Origin: Gigantopelta aegis
Taxonomy: Eukaryota; Mollusca; Gastropoda; Neomphalida; Peltospiridae
Reading direction: 5' to 3'
Assembly: GCF_016097555.1 (NCBI RefSeq)
Contig: NC_054708.1
Coordinates: 1,306,382 to 1,370,381 of the forward strand
Length of the DNA: 64,000 nt
Under the pieces are notes generated by a model. That model did no database searches. It was not told where the DNA came from and saw only the letters and a list, made by a program, of their open reading frames with translations. Positions 61,698 to 64,000 of the stretch are shown one piece after another (position 1 is the first letter of the stretch; each line of letters starts with the position of its first letter). The translations under genes were made by a program, and so were the position numbers.

Positions 61698-63390
61698 TGA
61701 ACAGGAACTAGAGAAACACAATCTACCTGGTTTTTGCGGGATGATAAATAGTCATACATTGCAATGTTCTGTAATAATACACATCCCAGTAAGCCAGCAA
61801 TAAGTATATCCAGCACTATATATTTTTTTTTTCAATACAAATAAAATACCATTGTCAAAGTGGCTACACAACAAGTTGAAACAATTAACAATGTTTTGCC
61901 CATGCATTAACCTACGTACTGAAATGATACACAGAGTGTTTTTTTAGTTAATTGGTCTATGTTGTTAGTTGCTCCTACCTGTAATTCCTGATTGGCAGGT
62001 GTGTATTTGATTGGTAACCAGACGAGCCAATTAATTGATGCTGTCTAGACACAAAAATACATACCGGTATTGTGGAATATTACCTGTCACCCCTAAAATT
62101 GTAATGGACATGGTTTATTACTGTAAATAGTTCTGTAAAACTATTGATTAAGTAGACTTTTTCCATCTAAAACCATAGAACTGACCAATTACATAGTCCC
62201 AAAGAAAAAAAAAAAAATCACTTTGGTATCGTGGGTTGTCATTTTTGCTCCAACGTAGCATATCAGTAGGCCTAATAGTGTACATTTTTCCTTTGGATTA
62301 TTAAACAGAGAAAAATACTATAACCCCATTTTGTTCTGTTAATGCAACTTGAAATATATTTAGTTAAATAGTTTATTATATTATTACGTCATTTATGCTG
62401 TTTTACAAGTCAGGTTGATCAAAGAAAAGCACCGTGTCGAAAATTACTGCTTTTGTTTACACTGTACATACAGGAGATGGTCAGGAGCTGACGTCACTTT
62501 GCCCCAAGCTATCCCACCTGACGTCACAAAAACGAAACAAAATGGTTGCCCCCAGGAATAATCATGTTTTTTTATTAACTCTAAAATTACACGTTTTTCA
62601 TTTGCTAAAGTGTCAGTATGTGTTGGTGGTCCAGGTATGCATCTTTCCAACACATAAGGCTCTTGTTTGAGTTGACCCTACCTTTAAGACAAAGGCAGGA
62701 ACAATATTATTTCTTTTATTATTGAAGTCCAAACCAAATTATTTGGTCTGAATTTTTTTTTTTTTAATTTAAAATATGATTTTATGTACTGAGTAGTGTT
62801 TTCTCATAGAGAGTCATATATATATATATGATAGCTGTCAAACGTGGTGACAATAACATTTGCACCCCAGCACATCAAACAGTAGTGATTAAAGTAAATT
62901 TAAAATAATGTAACTGACACTACACTATAGTCCACCTAGCAGAACAGATTTTTATATACCTGTCTTGCATACAAGTACAACTTGGGATGGTGGGGTGTCA
63001 TTTACCATAATTAGGTCACTGTGACCTACTTGTAACAGATTACTTGACTTTAAAGGAAATCTGTGTCTGGCCATACCATCCTTGTTAATTTACATAAGAT
63101 CATCAAATCTTGCATGCAAGTACTACATAAGATGCCAGTGTATTGTATACTATAATTAGGTCATCAAGACCTACTTGTGATGGTTCTAGATAATACACCT
63201 GTTATTGGACCACCTAGACATGCTTTACATTGTAATACATTGTATATCGGACTACTACAAGTAACATAAATTTTCATAACTATTTCAATACATTGTATTA
63301 TTAAATACAAAGTAACATCTGACCATTTTATTATATTATAACACTATTTAAGAAGCAGACATAGTAGGCCCTAATAGTGACCTCATCATA
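61698..63390. other. Intergenic stretch, no gene recognised
   Basis: AT-rich sequence without long open frames that resemble a protein. Two short segments with aattaggtcactgtgaccta / ggtcatcaagacctacttgt are similar to each other. Confidence 0.5.
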
Positions 63391-63392
63391 AG

Positions 63393-63925
63393 AGAGAAAG
63401 TTATGTTTAATGACACCACTAGAGCACATTGATTTATTAATCATCGGCTACTGGATGTCAAACATTTAGTTATTTTAACATAAATAAGGTAAATCGTCAT
63501 GAAAGTCAAACTTGATTTGTAACAGAACATGACAAAGCTATACACAAAATTTCAGCTCAATATGTCAAGGCATTGCAAACAAAATCCAGAAAACAAATTC
63601 TTGTATATATATGTTCAAGGCCATAACTATGTCAAAAATGGGTCAATTGCCTTTTTGTTTAATGACCCCATTAGAGCACTAATTTATTAATCATCGGCTA
63701 TTAGATATCAAACATTTGTTAATTTTGACAGTTTTAGAGAGGAAACCTGCTAAATTTGTCCACTAGTAGCAAGGGATCTTTTATATGCACCATCCCCATG
63801 CCACGACCTTTGATCTACCAGCTGTGATGCACTGGCTGGAGCGAGGAATAGCTCAATGGACCCACCTACGGGATCGATCCGATCACGCCTCAAGTGAGCA
63901 CTTTACCGATGAGTTACATGCCACC
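63393..63925 (-). mobile_element. SINE, minus orientation, with interrupted and duplicated tail region
   Basis: The tail domain is seen twice on plus (gtttaatgacaccactagag near 63403 and gtttaatgaccccattagag near 63656), separated by about 150 bp of other sequence. The central domain (agcaagggatcttttatatg) and head (acgggatcgatccgatcacg) follow. Confidence 0.75.
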
Positions 63926-64000
63926 TCCATAGGCGCGAGAAATGCATTGATCAATTATAGCCACATCATTGACACAATATAAATAATAGTGACATGTCAC

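Overview
The window is animal nuclear DNA. It has short exons in long introns, SINEs, LINEs, MITEs and large intronic tandem arrays. The SINE type, with a tRNA-like head and a tail like 'gtgctctagtggtgtcgttaaac', suggests a mollusc, probably a gastropod. That placement is inference, not proof.

Four host genes are recognisable. KIFAP3 (kinesin-associated protein 3) runs on the minus strand from 17019 to the left edge; eleven coding exons are present and the C-terminal exons lie outside. NTMT1 (protein N-terminal methyltransferase 1) is on the plus strand at 18252-20418, head to head with KIFAP3 across about 1.2 kb. RPL35 (ribosomal protein uL29) is on the minus strand, with exons at 30918-28956 and a probable start-codon exon near 32253. 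ARPC5 (Arp2/3 complex subunit 5) is on the plus strand at 48084-60262 with four exons. Exon phases agree in all four models.

The most unusual feature is the tandem arrays. At least six of them begin exactly at an exon edge, and their units carry the neighbouring splice site, usually with a slice of the exon. They come from the KIFAP3 exon 2 donor, exon 6 donor, exon 10 donor, exon 10 acceptor and exon 12 acceptor, and from the ARPC5 exon 3 donor (about 28 copies). The introns therefore hold dozens to over a hundred decoy splice sites in sense orientation. Two introns, KIFAP3 intron 5 and ARPC5 intron 1, fit the minor-spliceosome (U12) AT-AC class by donor, branch site, terminal AC and reading frame.

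The space between genes is mostly transposons. A broken DIRS-type retroelement lies at about 22.3-27.6 kb. A decayed LINE at about 33.5-41.3 kb is split by a 4.45 kb hAT-like element (36076-40525), which itself holds a TA-flanked pogo-like element (37567-38502). A 5'-truncated L1/Tx1-type LINE (42902-46114) sits inside a SINE. A decayed I/Jockey-type LINE with RNase H fills the end of ARPC5 intron 3 (54.4-59.15 kb). Three elements share CA-A/G-GGC-like ends and 5-bp target duplications. SINEs and a foldback element interrupt several arrays, which dates the arrays as older than those insertions.
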